Below, piece by piece: positions 51,206 to 63,899 of a DNA stretch of 64,000 bases. The notes beneath the pieces are model-generated. The model searched no databases. It saw only the letters and a list, made by a program, of their open reading frames with translations, and was not told where the DNA came from. Source of the DNA: Marsupella aquatica (taxonomy: Eukaryota; Marchantiophyta); NCBI GenBank assembly GCA_973895155.1, contig OZ316894.1, positions 17,608,001 to 17,672,000 on the forward strand, given 5' to 3'. Both the position numbers and the translations under genes were made by a program. Positions within the stretch are counted from its first letter, which is position 1; each line of letters starts with the position of its first letter.

Positions 51206-52352
51206 GGACCCCCATTAGGGGTTCTTTGCAAAATTCCTGGCTCCACAGCGCGCCACATTATCATGGCACGCTACAAATAGGAAGAGACTTGTTTTTGGAT
51301 AAAATTAACTTCTGCATTTGTGTTTGTGGCAAGTTTGCTGTAAAAACTAGGACGCCATACCGTAAAAAAGAACGTAAAAAAAACTTACATGCAAATCAAA
51401 AGACAAAAATATTGAGGTAAAACTGCTCCCAATAAGTGTTTTATTTATATTTTGATTTTATTCAAAACATAAAATTTTCCCGGTAGCAATTTTTGATTTG
51501 ACATAGCTAAATCAAATCATAATGAAAACTCACGTATATATGGCGTTAGAAAGATCTTGAAGAAACGGTCTTGATGAACTCAGCATTGTTATCATTCGGT
51601 AAGAATTGAGTAAATAATTTGAAAAATAGATTTTTCCCGTGATTTCATAGTCTCTAACGTGAATAGAAATCTTTGTTGTACAACCCCTGAAATGTTTACC
51701 CTTTCCATGAGAATGATAAAATTGACAGATTTTATCGAGTACTAAGGAGATTATAAATTTTAGAATTTCTTTAGCTTTTTAATGAACTTAACATTGATAG
51801 ATTTAGTTGAGTTCTAAGTAGATTATAAGTTTCCAATGTTCTTTAGCTTTCCAATGAGTGTAACATTGGAAAATTTTATCAAGTACTAAAGTGGTCATGA
51901 GTTTCTAACTTTCTCTAGTTTTCGATCGATTCCAAATTCCACAATTGAAGATTTGTTTCCATCAAACTATTTGTCTTGAACGATTATGCAAAGTTATTGA
52001 TTTGATGACACCGATGACTTCTCTCTCTTTGTCTATCTACGTGTAGGAATTGAAAGTGATTACGTTTGATGCAACTTGAGTGCATCCAACATCCCTTCGA
52101 TACCATGGAGGAAACCGTCGAGCACTGTTTTGCTGAAGTGGACAATTAAGCTACCCACACATTAAACAGTAGTTCACAATGCAGCTGGTTTTGACATTGA
52201 TGTTAATTATGGTTGCTTTGGTAAGTTTGGCAACTGTTTCAAGTGTCAAACATTGACTTGTCCATTTTTGAATTTTTTTTCTTTTGATTTGGAGGTCCAT
52301 CTAGGCTTCAGTTTCTAGATAACTGCCTCTAATTAAAATAACATGGGGGTCC
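51206..52352. mobile_element. Non-autonomous DNA element with GGACCCCCAT terminal inverted repeats (copy B)
   Basis: Ends GGACCCCCAT (51206) and ATGGGGGTCC (52352), like copy A at 11043-12504; the right border context AACATGGGGGTCCAYGGATTAATT is shared by both. The left subterminal sequence is in the same orientation as in copy A, but the internal ~75-bp repeats (51710-51960; GACAGATTTTATCGAGTACT, CTTTAGCTTTCCAATGAG) are in the opposite orientation. No transposase is visible. Confidence 0.55.
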
Positions 52353-53193
52353 ACGGATTAATTAAGACTCCAGATGACAGCAAGTTTGCTAGCCAAAAGA
52401 GTAGTCCCAATAATGGATGTTGCCAACCAGTTTGTTGTTAGCAAGGGACTTGAATATAGAGAAATAGATAAATGTGTGAAACATTGCTCGTGCGAAGCAA
52501 ATTCATTACTGTTTCCTCGTATGCTAAATGACCCTAGCACAGCCCTCTACAACAATACTGGTAATTATCTCATCAACTATCAAATCTCATTTCTTTGGTT
52601 GTTATCCCATCAACCATCAAATCTCATTTCTTGCTGTGAGCAGTCTTGCTCAATGACAAAAATATTATCAGGCAGCCTTGTAGAGAGGTTGTCAACCTCA
52701 TCATAGTTTATGTTTGACTGACCATGCTATAACAAATTTAGGTGATGGGCCCGGTGATGGGCCCTTACGAACCTTTTGTTACAAACTAGGCCCCCAAAGA
52801 AATTTTGTTGCCAGTTAGCTCTCCTATGTAGGCTCCTTACATATTGTTCTTGTGTGGTCCACCCACTACATTCCACCGCGGGCCTCCAGCGCATGTCCAT
52901 CCATGCTTGAAGACATAATGTATTATGTCTTTAGATGATTACAGTGTTGTAGGGGATCCGTCACTACATGATAGCAGGTTTGTACAACATTTGTAGTCTG
53001 GTTATTGCAGGTTTGCAAAAACTTTTCCCGGTACAAGAGGGGTTCTGCAGATTTTCAATTTTTTATCATGGTTGGAGGGTTTGGCGGGGTCTCAATCATT
53101 TATTGTCTACTGCTAACACTTTAGAGAGGTTGTCATGAAGGAGTGGCATTGGCGTTTAGCAAACTATAGCAATTGACTCCATGTTGTTTTAAG
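52353..53193. other. Spacer
   Basis: The phrase CATCAA(C/CTAT)..CAAATCTCATTTCTT is duplicated around 52570-52635. GGTGATGGGCCC is repeated in tandem at 52741. No gene recognised. Confidence 0.35.
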
Positions 53194-53530
53194 TGTTAGG
53201 ATTTACTCTTAAGTCTAGAGTTACGACTCTACCATAATTAGACTAACCTTAGTCGCAGATTAGGTTAGGTTAATCATGCTGCACACACACTATACCCAAG
53301 CTGTGTTTGTTTGGATAGGAGGAACTCAGGCTCATTGTAACGGAGCTAGTTGAAAAATAGGGAGAGCTTGTGCTATTGATGTTTGGTATGACCGATCAGT
53401 CTAAAGTGCAGTAAAGCTCTTGTGTGTTCTCATTGACGTAGTCTCATGTGGAGGTGAACCACGTATCTCTTGGTGTTGATACTTGTACGTCGAATGATTC
53501 ATAGGCTTGCCGTTGCGATTGTCGTCTACA
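53194..53530 (+). mobile_element. Probable Copia-type solo LTR, copy 2
   Basis: TGTTAGGATTTACTC start and the shared blocks listed for 44304-44687, same orientation. The two are strongly diverged, so they are old insertions. GTGAACCACGTATCTCTTGG is the clearest LTR-like block. The 3' border is approximate. Confidence 0.5.
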
Positions 53531-55109
53531 TCCAACGTTAAGTTACACTTAAGCTTGATATTAGTCTTCCCAATAAGCTTCATTGAGGTAAGTGAGGAGT
53601 TCAAGGTTCATTAGTCCACCCACTTTGGGATAAAGGTTCGTGCTAAAGACACTTGGTTAGACAGTTTAGAGGTCACTCCACTCTCTTATCACTTAAATAC
53701 AAGCAAGCAGGTCAGGCAACGTCTAAAGAGTGGGACACAAGAGGTTGTTATAAATGAGTTTCCCATAATGCTTCTACTTGAATAAAATTGAGCCTTTGAT
53801 CGGGAGGCTTAAAGACAGTCGTACCCGAGTTGAGCACCCACTACTTTGTGATTGCCTATGTCCGAGTCTTTGGGTGCCTGGGCATGCTGCAGTGTGGATT
53901 TAACTTCTCGACAGTGAGGAATTGTGGAAAGGTATTGATTTCAGTCATCTGCACTTCTGAGCGTTGAACTCATGTCTTGAAGCTGCGTCAGTGTTTATAA
54001 ATTGCCAGTGTCTTTGGATGCCTGGCAATGCTGGAATGTGGATTTATCAATGATTTCTTGAGCTTAGAAAATCTGCCAAGAGATGGTAAACATTGGACCA
54101 AGATTGCTTCACATTGCAAAGCAACAACAACGAACCAGAAAGTGGACAATGAGAGGGAGGGAGACGAGTGTGACAGAGAGATCAGCTGTTTTCATTTTTG
54201 AATTAAAGCACTTCCACGAGAGCTTTATTGCATTGAGTGTGAATGGATTTCTTTAAGGTTCACGGTTCAATGGGCAGAATCTCTCTGTTTTCTCCCTAGA
54301 TTGCATTGTAGACCTCACAGAGCCTGCGCTTTTGATTTGGCCTCTCCCATCCTCGATATGTGTAATCCTCCTGAATTCGTTTCAGCATTTCGTTGAGTTT
54401 AGAATGCGTTAGCGTGCTGCAGAGTATCTACGTTTCTCTGCTCGAACTTTTGGAACTGTGGGGAGTTCTGCAAGAGATCTTGCTGAATATGACTTTATTT
54501 GCTTGACTTCTTGTCCGGGGAAGAAGTCTTGTTGCTCAGTGGCATTGTTGTGATACTGCTCTGCAGTGCAATCGCCGAGTGCAATCATGCAAATTGGACT
54601 AAAGTCTATTAAATTTACAGATTACGTTGCAAGAGAAATTGAAGTTTGGCCTGGCTTCTCAGAGGCAGGGTCTTTTGAATTCGACTTCCTTCTCCAGCTA
54701 GTAGAACTAACTTTGTGTGCCAATTTTTCCAACTGTTGTGCTTAGTGAACAAATGTTCGAGCTTTTCCCTACTGTTGGTTTTGTGTGGATGAACGTCTTA
54801 TAGCGTATCTAATTGCCATACCATCATTCGTCCTTCTCATTTACCATTAGCACAGAAGGAATTTACTGAATCCATATGCTTAAAATTATTCTTCAATTGA
54901 GTTCGATATGAAGTGAATTTGCGTTTATTCCGTTTGGCAAATCTGTCTACTGAGGAAATCCCCTCATTTCTTGGGGAGGACAGATTGGAACAAATAGAAA
55001 AATGGGCATATAGGAACAGAAGGACGAATGGCCAGCATGGAACAGAAAGGCAAATCGGGATGACTGAGTTTTGCTTTCAAGTAACTTTCGGACACACCTT
55101 TCGATCTGG
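53531..55109. other. Intergenic, downstream of the PPR gene
   Basis: A diverged duplication, GTCTTTGG(G/A)TGCCTGG(G)CA-TGCTG-A-TGTGGATTTA, lies at about 53868 and 54010. The rest is unremarkable. Confidence 0.35.
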
Positions 55110-58100
55110 TCACCAGTAATCGCCACAAGAACAAATGCCATCTTTAAAATGGTGAAAGCGATTAGCATCCCTGGCTATAATCTCGCGTCCAGTCACCTTC
55201 GTGATAAATTTGGTTGCGGTATGGCAATCTGAACACACACGAAGGTTCTTCCATACCCGAATTGGTTTTCCCTGAGGTATGTGCAGAAGTCCGTAAGCAA
55301 TAGCCAACTTCTCACTATGAGAGCAAAGAGCTAGTTCTTTATCCTCCTCATTAATATCATGCAACACAAGTCGGGTATCCGGAATATAGCCTTCAGCCTT
55401 CAATTTTCCAGTCAATTTATTGAGCTCGGTATATATTGCCTTCGCTTCTGGGTGAGATCTATCCCCTACAACAAATGTATGGATCTTCTTGTCAACTTCA
55501 ATCCAGCTACGTCCTGGCCCCTTCCAAACATGTCTCTTTTGCATCACGGTGCGTACCAATGACTTCTTCTCCCATTTGCCAGCTGAAGCATAGATGTTGG
55601 AGAGGAGCACATACGCAGCAGCATTATTGGGATCCAAGTCCAGAAGCTCTTTAGCGGCAAGTTCGCCCAACTCCACATTACCGTAAGTTCTACAAGCCCC
55701 AAGCAAGGCTTGCCAAGTTACTTCATCTGGTTCCACTGGCATGTCACTAATGAAGAGCTTCGCTTCCTCCAAAAGTCCAGCCCGCCCAAGAAGATCCACT
55801 ATGCACGTACAATGCACGATATCGGGCTCGATCCCATAGTCGTGCGTCATAGCTAAAAAGAGTCTACGGCCTTCATCTACAAGGCCTCCGTGACAACAGG
55901 CTGACAATACTGCCACGAACGAGTAACTGTCGGGCTGCACACCGTCAGCGGTCATTTTTCTAAAGATTTCCAGGGCTTCATACCCAAATCCATGTTGTGC
56001 AAGTCCACCGATCATTACATTCCATGTGGCTACATCGCGTTTCTCCATTCTGTCAAAAACCAGTCGGACGTCATCTATACTGCCACTCTCGGCATACATG
56101 TGAAGAATTGCATTGCCCACGCGCAGATCTGACTCTACTCCCGCTTCCCTAGCCTGGCCATGAATCTCCTTCACCCACTCCAAAGCCCCCGCACTTGCGG
56201 AAGCATTCAGGATGCTCATGTAAGTGATTGCATTTGGTTCGAAGCCTTCAAGTCTCATTCGGAGAAACAGTTGATATGCTTCATGCCCACATCCATGTTG
56301 TGCAAGTCCACCGATCATTGCAGTCCATGTGACTACATCGCGTTTCTTCATTCTGTCAAAAACCAGTCTCGCATCGTCTATACTGCCACTCTTTGCATAC
56401 ATGTGAAGCAGCGCAGAGCCCACACGCAAATCCGACACCAGTCCCCCTTTGCTAGCATGGCTATGAACTTCCTTCACCCATTCCAAAGCCCCGTCACATG
56501 CAGACGCATTCAGGATGTTGACATAAGTGATTGCATTCGGTTCGAAGCCGTCACGTTTCATTTGGAGAAACAGTCGATATGCTTCATGCCCACACCCATG
56601 TTGTGCAAGTCCACCGATCATTACGTTCCATGTCACTACATCGCGTTTCTCCATTTTTTCGAACACTAGTCGAGCATCATCTGTCCTGCCAATCTCTGCA
56701 TACATGTGAACCAGTGCATTGCCTACACGCAAATCTGACTCCACTCCCGCTATGCTCGCCTGGCGATGAACGTCCTTCACCCATTCCAAAGCCCCCTCGC
56801 TTGCAGATGCATTCAGGATGCTCACGTAAGTGAATGCATCTGGTTCCAAACCTTCTAGTCTCATTTGGAGAAACAGTCGATATGCTTCATGCCCACATCC
56901 ATGTTGTGCAAGTCCACCGATCATAATATTCCATGTGACTACATCGCATTTCTCCATTCTGTCAAAAACAAGTCGGGCATCATCTATACTGCCACTCTCT
57001 GCATACATGTGAATCATTGCATTGGCCACACGCGAATCCGACCCCAGTCCCGCTTTGGTAGCATGGCCATGAATGGCCTTCACTAACTCCAACGCTCCCA
57101 AACTTGCAGATGCATTCAGGATGCTCAGATAAGTAATCTCATCTGGTTCGAAGCCGTCAAGTCTCATTTGGAGAAACAGTCTATATGCTTCTTGCCCATA
57201 TCCATGTTGTGCAAGTCCACCGATCATTACATTCCATGTGACTTTATCGCGTTTCTCCATTCTGTCAAAAAGCAGTCGAGCGTCATCTATACTGCCGATC
57301 TTTGCATACATGTGAATCATTGCATTGCCCACGCGCAAGTCTGACTCCAGTCCCGCTGTGGTTGCATGGCCATGAATCTCCTTCACCCATTCCAAAGCCC
57401 CTGCACTTGCAGATGAATTCAGGATGCTCAGGAAAGTGATTGCATTTGGTTCGAATCCTTCAAGTCTCATTTGGAGAAACAGTCGATATGCTTCATGCCC
57501 ACATCCATGTTGTGCAAGTCCACCGATCATTACATTCCATGTGACTACATCGCGTTTCTCGATTTTGTCAAACACTAGTCGGGCATCATCTATACTACCA
57601 CTCTCTGCATACATGTGAACCAGTGCATTGCCTACACGCAAATCCGAGTCCACTCCCGCTTCGCTAGCCTGGTCATGAACGTCCTTCACCCATTCCAAAG
57701 CCCCCTCACTTGCAGATGCATTCAAAATGCTCGCATAAGTGAATGCATCTGGTTCTAAACCTTCCCGTCTCATTTGAAGAAACAGTCGATATGCTTCCAC
57801 ACCATGACCACGTTCTGCATATGCTCCAATCATAACATTCCATGTAATGGCATTTCGATTGGTCAGCTTTTCAAAAACTTTCCTTGCCTCGGGAACGCAC
57901 CCACATTTTGCGTACATCTGTAGGAGGGCAGTCCCTACACGCACGTCCAATTCAAAGCCGGCCTGTCGAATACGCTCATGAATTTCTTTTCCGCATGTTA
58001 GATCTAATGGGCTGGCACATCCTTTCAGGATGGTCAGATATGTGATCTCATTAGGCTGGATGCCTTCTTGGCGCATTTGATTGAAAAGTTCGAATGCAGA

Positions 58101-58583
58101 CTGAACATGATCACTCTTAGCATATCCTGCAATCATGTTGGTCCAAGTAATAACACTCTTCTTCTGAAGTTGATCAAAAACTCTACGTGCATACGACAAT
58201 CCTCCGCATTTGATATACACATTTAAGAGCGTGATGGCCACATATGGATGCTTATCAATTCCACTCGCGATGATGCAATCATGAATTTGCTTGGCTGCTG
58301 GAAGGTCTTTCTGTTGCAAGCACATTTGCAGAACTTTCACATATGTATACGAGTCTATAGTAATGCCTCGTTGTAGACGATCTTTCAAAACCGCAATGAT
58401 TTCACGCATGGTACCAGCATTGTGCATGTGCCTACTGCCATTTCCTTCTGCAGTGACTTGAGACCAATCTCTCGTGCAATAACTGACCTGAGATTGAAAT
58501 CTGCAGTGCGTAATCAAATTCGCCCTTGCCTTAACCCATGCTGGAGTTGACCATCCATCCACCCAAAGTGCGTTCCTTGTCAT
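55110..58583 (-). CDS. DYW-type pentatricopeptide repeat protein (organellar RNA editing factor)
   Basis: Intronless, 1157 aa, ATG at 58583, complete to the terminal DYW. The first ~60 residues (MTRNALWVDGWSTPAWVKAR...) have few acids and may be an organelle presequence. P, L and S motifs run from residue ~75 to ~930. Within them, six consecutive 101-residue modules share the phrase TWNVMIGGLAQHG-GHEAYRL and LRVGNA--HMYAESGSIDDA. E motifs follow, then the PG box (PGRSWIEVDKKIHTF) and the DYW cytidine-deaminase domain with HSEKLAIAYG (zinc His and catalytic Glu), CSDCH (zinc Cys) and CGDYW. All deaminase residues are present, so it should carry out C-to-U editing of a plastid or mitochondrial transcript. 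The near-identity of the modules hinders prediction of the RNA target. Confidence 0.96.
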   Translation of the reverse strand: MTRNALWVDGWSTPAWVKARANLITHCRFQSQVSYCTRDWSQVTAEGNGSRHMHNAGTMREIIAVLKDRLQRGITIDSYTYVKVLQMCLQQKDLPAAKQIHDCIIASGIDKHPYVAITLLNVYIKCGGLSYARRVFDQLQKKSVITWTNMIAGYAKSDHVQSAFELFNQMRQEGIQPNEITYLTILKGCASPLDLTCGKEIHERIRQAGFELDVRVGTALLQMYAKCGCVPEARKVFEKLTNRNAITWNVMIGAYAERGHGVEAYRLFLQMRREGLEPDAFTYASILNASASEGALEWVKDVHDQASEAGVDSDLRVGNALVHMYAESGSIDDARLVFDKIEKRDVVTWNVMIGGLAQHGCGHEAYRLFLQMRLEGFEPNAITFLSILNSSASAGALEWVKEIHGHATTAGLESDLRVGNAMIHMYAKIGSIDDARLLFDRMEKRDKVTWNVMIGGLAQHGYGQEAYRLFLQMRLDGFEPDEITYLSILNASASLGALELVKAIHGHATKAGLGSDSRVANAMIHMYAESGSIDDARLVFDRMEKCDVVTWNIMIGGLAQHGCGHEAYRLFLQMRLEGLEPDAFTYVSILNASASEGALEWVKDVHRQASIAGVESDLRVGNALVHMYAEIGRTDDARLVFEKMEKRDVVTWNVMIGGLAQHGCGHEAYRLFLQMKRDGFEPNAITYVNILNASACDGALEWVKEVHSHASKGGLVSDLRVGSALLHMYAKSGSIDDARLVFDRMKKRDVVTWTAMIGGLAQHGCGHEAYQLFLRMRLEGFEPNAITYMSILNASASAGALEWVKEIHGQAREAGVESDLRVGNAILHMYAESGSIDDVRLVFDRMEKRDVATWNVMIGGLAQHGFGYEALEIFRKMTADGVQPDSYSFVAVLSACCHGGLVDEGRRLFLAMTHDYGIEPDIVHCTCIVDLLGRAGLLEEAKLFISDMPVEPDEVTWQALLGACRTYGNVELGELAAKELLDLDPNNAAAYVLLSNIYASAGKWEKKSLVRTVMQKRHVWKGPGRSWIEVDKKIHTFVVGDRSHPEAKAIYTELNKLTGKLKAEGYIPDTRLVLHDINEEDKELALCSHSEKLAIAYGLLHIPQGKPIRVWKNLRVCSDCHTATKFITKVTGREIIARDANRFHHFKDGICSCGDYW

Positions 58584-59725
58584 CCTATGATTGAACTCCG
58601 GTGCTCTGGGTTTCCTCTGTCAAGACCACAACCGACGATCAGATCTGGTACCAGGAGAAAATCCAGGAGATCTGGATTCCACGAGGGGAAATTAATCTTT
58701 ACGTATTTCTCGAGGACTCTGTTTCTCAATTATCTTTCTCCAACGAGGTTCACAAGTACATAGCAGACCGGTACGTCTCTCGAGTCGTACGACTAGGATG
58801 CATGCCTACCTCCGTCCAAAGACGTATTTTCTTGTCTCCCTTGCTCTGCTGTGATCTTTGGTACACGCAATAGTGATACGACTCCTTTTCAACTGAGAGT
58901 AACAGCTAACTGAGAATGCAATGATCTTAGAATAGAATACTGAAATAATTGTGAACGCATATCGAGGTAGCTCAAGTATCAATAAGCTCGTTCGTACTCC
59001 AGTTTTTCACTGTGACCATAGAAGGACAGAGTCAAGAGCCTATCGAATTGGCACTAAAAAACTTAGTCAAGAAGTTACATGTTATCCTTGGGTTGTGTAC
59101 AGGATAGACTCTTAGGGCACCTTGACAGGCGTTAATTTGTAAGTTGCCTACACCGCCTTTCGCTATACACGAACCAGAATCTCAGATTTTTTAAAAGAGA
59201 CTACAATTCAGAAATCAAGCCTAGCCAGCATCTGTAGATTGGCTCGATAGACCCATTGAGACTAGACATAGATGACATGAATATGATAGCGCTCCCCCTC
59301 CCTCTCCTACAATTCAAAATTAAAGCATATCCAGCATTCTTTCAATTGGTTCTAAAGAATCCATCGAGAGTAGACACATACGACATGAATGTGACAACCC
59401 CACCACCCTCTGCTTCCATGGGCATGAAAAAAAAAATCAAACATGAAATTCAAGTCAAGTCTTCATGACGTGAGCCTCATAGGAGGAAATTCAGGAATTA
59501 TAAATGTCACACCGTGTTCTGAAACAAGGGTTTTTCGTTTAAAGTAGGTAGTCACAACGTTCAAATCGCTCTTCAGTCTCATTACGTGAAGGGCTTGTAC
59601 CAGAACAATGGCTGATGCCAATACCAATCAAACCGGAAGAGGAAGGATGAACCGCTGAACAAACGATCTAGCTGATGCATAGATTAGTCTACTGCAACCT
59701 AGAATCCAAGAGAAAGGCTAGGCAC
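58584..59725. other. Intergenic between the PPR gene and the ankyrin-type exon
   Basis: Upstream region of the PPR gene. CGAGTAGACA-ATACGACATGAATGTGA at 59367 resembles GAGACTAGACATAGATGACATGAATATGA at 59259, a local duplication. No continuation of the ankyrin-type gene was found. Confidence 0.35.
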
Positions 59726-59914
59726 CTCAGAGTTGTACGCATTCACATCGACTTTCCCATTCTTCAGCAGCGCGTCGATGACCTTCACATTTCCTTCTTG
59801 CACGGCTCGGAAGAACGACGCCTGATTCAATTTCCCCGCTAGAACGCCAATCTGCGCCCCCGCATCCTCTCCTAGCCCTACCAAATTGGTCGCTCCCATT
59901 CCTGCTGACGCCAT
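59726..59914 (-). CDS. First exon of a possible ankyrin-repeat protein
   Basis: ATG at 59914; 63 codons up to a donor TCTGAG/GTGCCT at 59726. The protein begins MASAGMGATNLVGLGEDAG and continues LNQASFFRAVQEGNVKVIDALLKNG, then VDVNAYNSE. The pattern F-AVQEGN---I-ALL--G--VN resembles the first ankyrin repeat of plant ankyrin proteins, and the exon breaks just where G-TALH would begin. I cannot find the next exon before the PPR gene on the same strand, so either a long intron spans it or this is a gene fragment. Confidence 0.45.
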
Positions 59915-60065
59915 CCCTGCAAGCCAGTCCCTTCTGTCTGCCTGCCTGCGCCTACCCCCTAGCTGCTTCTCCCAATCTCACCAAATCCTTCGCTGCTGCT
60001 TCCTTCACGGAATCGTGGTCTTTCCAGTCCCCTGTCGATCTGCTCTCCCATCTCATGAACTTCAG

Positions 60066-60160
60066 TCAAATCTCGAGCAATTCAACTCCAATCTTCTCAA
60101 ATCTCGAGCAATTCAACTGCAATCTTCTCAAATCTCGAGCAATGCAACGCCAATCTTCTC
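60066..60160 (+). repeat. ~30-bp minisatellite, three units
   Basis: AAATCTCGAGCAATTCAACT followed by SCAATCTTCTC is repeated three times. It lies just upstream of the ankyrin-type exon on its minus strand, so it may be in that gene's promoter. Confidence 0.85.
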
Positions 60161-60341
60161 CACACAACTCAGCTGGAAACCCCCACACTCATTCATTCCT
60201 GATTGTGAACTCAGGTACGAGAGCAGCCCTCAACACGAAGTTCCTCGATCCTTCTCTCTCAATCATCTTCAGCGCTCAATTGTGCCTCTCTGCATTTCTC
60301 GTACACCTCAGCTTACTTTCTAAGTCCAATTTTCGCCAAAA

Positions 60342-60610
60342 CAGCTTTTTACTAACCTATCCCCCAAGCTACTGACGTGCCCTCCAGAACAAAATTAATT
60401 ATAAACTACTCTCCCACTTAGTATTGGGGTCACAATAAACTCGTATATGGGTTCTTGGAGAGGTGGAATTTGAGCTTTTTACTAACCTATCCCCCAAACT
60501 AGTGACGTGCCCTCCAAAAACAAAATCAATTATCAACTAGTCTCCCACTTAGTATTGGGGTCACTATAAACTAGTATAATAATGGGTTCTTGGGCAGGTG
60601 GAATTTTAAT
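60342..60610 (+). repeat. Two tandem ~130-bp direct repeats
   Basis: Each copy begins with GCTTTTTACTAACCTATCCC and contains CTGACGTGCCCTCC or GTGACGTGCCCTCC, CTCCCACTTAGTATTGGGGT and GGGTTCTTGG, ending at AGGTGGAATTT. Copies begin at about 60342 and 60474. Confidence 0.85.
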
Positions 60611-62709
60611 CAAATTCCACCTTCCCAAAAAAGTTTTTGCCGCTATTGGCAAAAACTCACTACTGTAGATTCTTTTTTATACTATTAGCCAGTTAGTTTT
60701 ATACTGTTAGCCAGTTTCCCGCCAAATCATGGACCCCATCAGCCAGAAATAATTAGGGTCAGGAAATAATTCCGGAAAATCACATAAAGAATATCCTCAG
60801 CATCTCCTCCTTCACTTTATACTGACTGAAACCAGATGCGCCAACTGGCTCCTTATATTAGATATACAATACATATGAAAGTGGTTAGTTACCTTATATT
60901 AGAGTTAGCCTATTAAACCCTAAACCCTAAACTAGATTAGTCCACCAGCATTTTGTGTACCAGGACCTTATATTAGAGTTACTAGCCAGTGCTTAAAATG
61001 AACACAAATAGAGGTGAATACATTCAAGTCCCCATGTCCTATTTTCAGAGACTCACTATGCCCCCAATCCTTGCTTTCCACTTACACTCCCAACTTCAGT
61101 TAGGTTCAGAGTTGCACTCTAGAGGCTTCACTCTAGACTGTAGGCACACTCAAAGTAACTTTAGATCACAATTATATGTTTGGATACTTATTAAAGGGGT
61201 TAAAACTAGATGAGTGAACCAGCAATTCTATTCAAGTTAAGGGGAGTTACTACACTATTTAAGTTCACTGGCCCCGACTACTACTGTACCTGTTATTTGA
61301 ACTTGAGTAGAGGAGAGTACAATAAAATGTAATAAAATATATTCACTATTTTCATTCTTGAAATATAATAATGAAATATAAAAAAACAACCATTCATTCA
61401 TGTCTTCTATAGATGCACATATATTTTGGTGGGGTCTTAGAATCAAGGTCTAGAGGTTCCACTCTAGAAACTTACACCGTGACTCTAGTTTGACTCTAGT
61501 TTCCCCTTTCATCGGAGGCCCACATTGGGACATTTGTCCCATTGGCTATAATATAAAAACATTAACACCCCTTTTGTGGGGAAGGGGATTGAACGTGCGA
61601 CCTCTCGATCGTGACGAAACAGGTGGGTGCCCACGCTTGCTGAAGGAGGAGGACGCGGATTGACACGAGTTTTAGGAGATGGACGCATAGATTGCAAAAC
61701 TATACGGAGTAGCGATTCCTCCGCAAACGACGAGGAATTCGCCGCTGCACATTCCTCCACTCTTGGCGACGCAGACCCATGTGACAGATCGCGTAGAGCT
61801 GCCCTAACAATTCCGTATTCCCAATTCCCATCGCCGAACGACTTCGATAGTATATATTACTCCGGAAGGGGCAGTGCATTGGCTCGACACGACGGTAATC
61901 CATCCTCGGCCGACCTAAAATTATTGAGCATCGAAATTGAGAGATCGTCATGTCTGGAGTCGACTGTTTCAACTTTGCGCCAGGTTCTAGGTGGCCGACC
62001 TAATGAATGAGTTCCGAAATTGGGAGGTTATCATTTCTGGAGACGAAGACTGGGCCAGGTTTTCGATGGGGTTCGTCGTGGTTTGAGGGCCTTCGCTTCT
62101 GTGGTCGAATTGCCCGATAGAAGCCGTGGTTTCGTGGGATTGCCGATGTGTTTTAGTGGCGGTTCTGGGAGACAGGGACGTGCTTGGCAAGGCAGCTTGA
62201 CGTGAGGTCAGGTGTGGGTGGATGGACGAGATAATTTGGGGTTCGGATGCTTCTGAGTTGGAATTGCGGTGGTCTCAGTTCCTCGGGACCCGCGTTGTAT
62301 GTTGCCCCGGGGAGGAAGGCTTTTGCGGAGGGTTTAGGTCACCATTGGGGGTATAGTTTGAAAATATTGGAGCCTTCCAGATTTCGGAAACTTTCGTCGG
62401 CAAGGAGACCTAATTCACAAGCGAGGTGGGGATTCGGTGTTGGTCACTGGCAATTTTGAGGGCAAGGTTTTAGAGTTTTCTAGCCGTGCTTTCATCTGTT
62501 AATAGGTTTGTACTTGCGGTGTTCTAGTCTCTATTCCTTAGAAGACTATTCTTGTCGAGATTGCAGGTGCTTAGAAGAAACAAATTGGCCTTTGTCTTCT
62601 CGCAGCCTAGCTCCCTGTGGGTCGTTCTACTTCTTCTCTATCTGGTGGGTTGTGGTCGTCTTACAATTACAATCCCAGCCCTACGCCCGAAAGCTACGAC
62701 TTAAACCGG
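60611..62709. other. Intergenic and 5' region of the YY1-like gene
   Basis: TTATACTATTAGCCAGTTAGTTTTATACTGTTAGCCAGTT is a short tandem duplication at 60677. On the minus strand at about 61620-61560, GCACGTTCAATCCCCTTCCCC looks like a Pol III B box followed by T-rich sequence, as in tRNA-derived SINEs. CCCTAAACCCTAAACTA at 60914 is a short telomere-like stretch. The last ~500 bp may hold non-coding leader exons of the YY1-like gene. Confidence 0.35.

Positions 62710-63899
<1,190 letters not shown>

Noticed and set aside
56160-57618. Plus-strand frames with MLHAHTHVV-like repeats
   Set aside because: They are antisense shadows of the PPR modules and repeat at the same 303-bp spacing.
60914-60932. 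Telomere or interstitial telomere array
   Set aside because: Only about two CCCTAAA units are present, which is expected by chance or from promoter telo-boxes.
61627-62010. 127-codon plus-strand frame
   Set aside because: No domain or splice support; adjacent sequence looks like a tRNA-derived SINE on the other strand.
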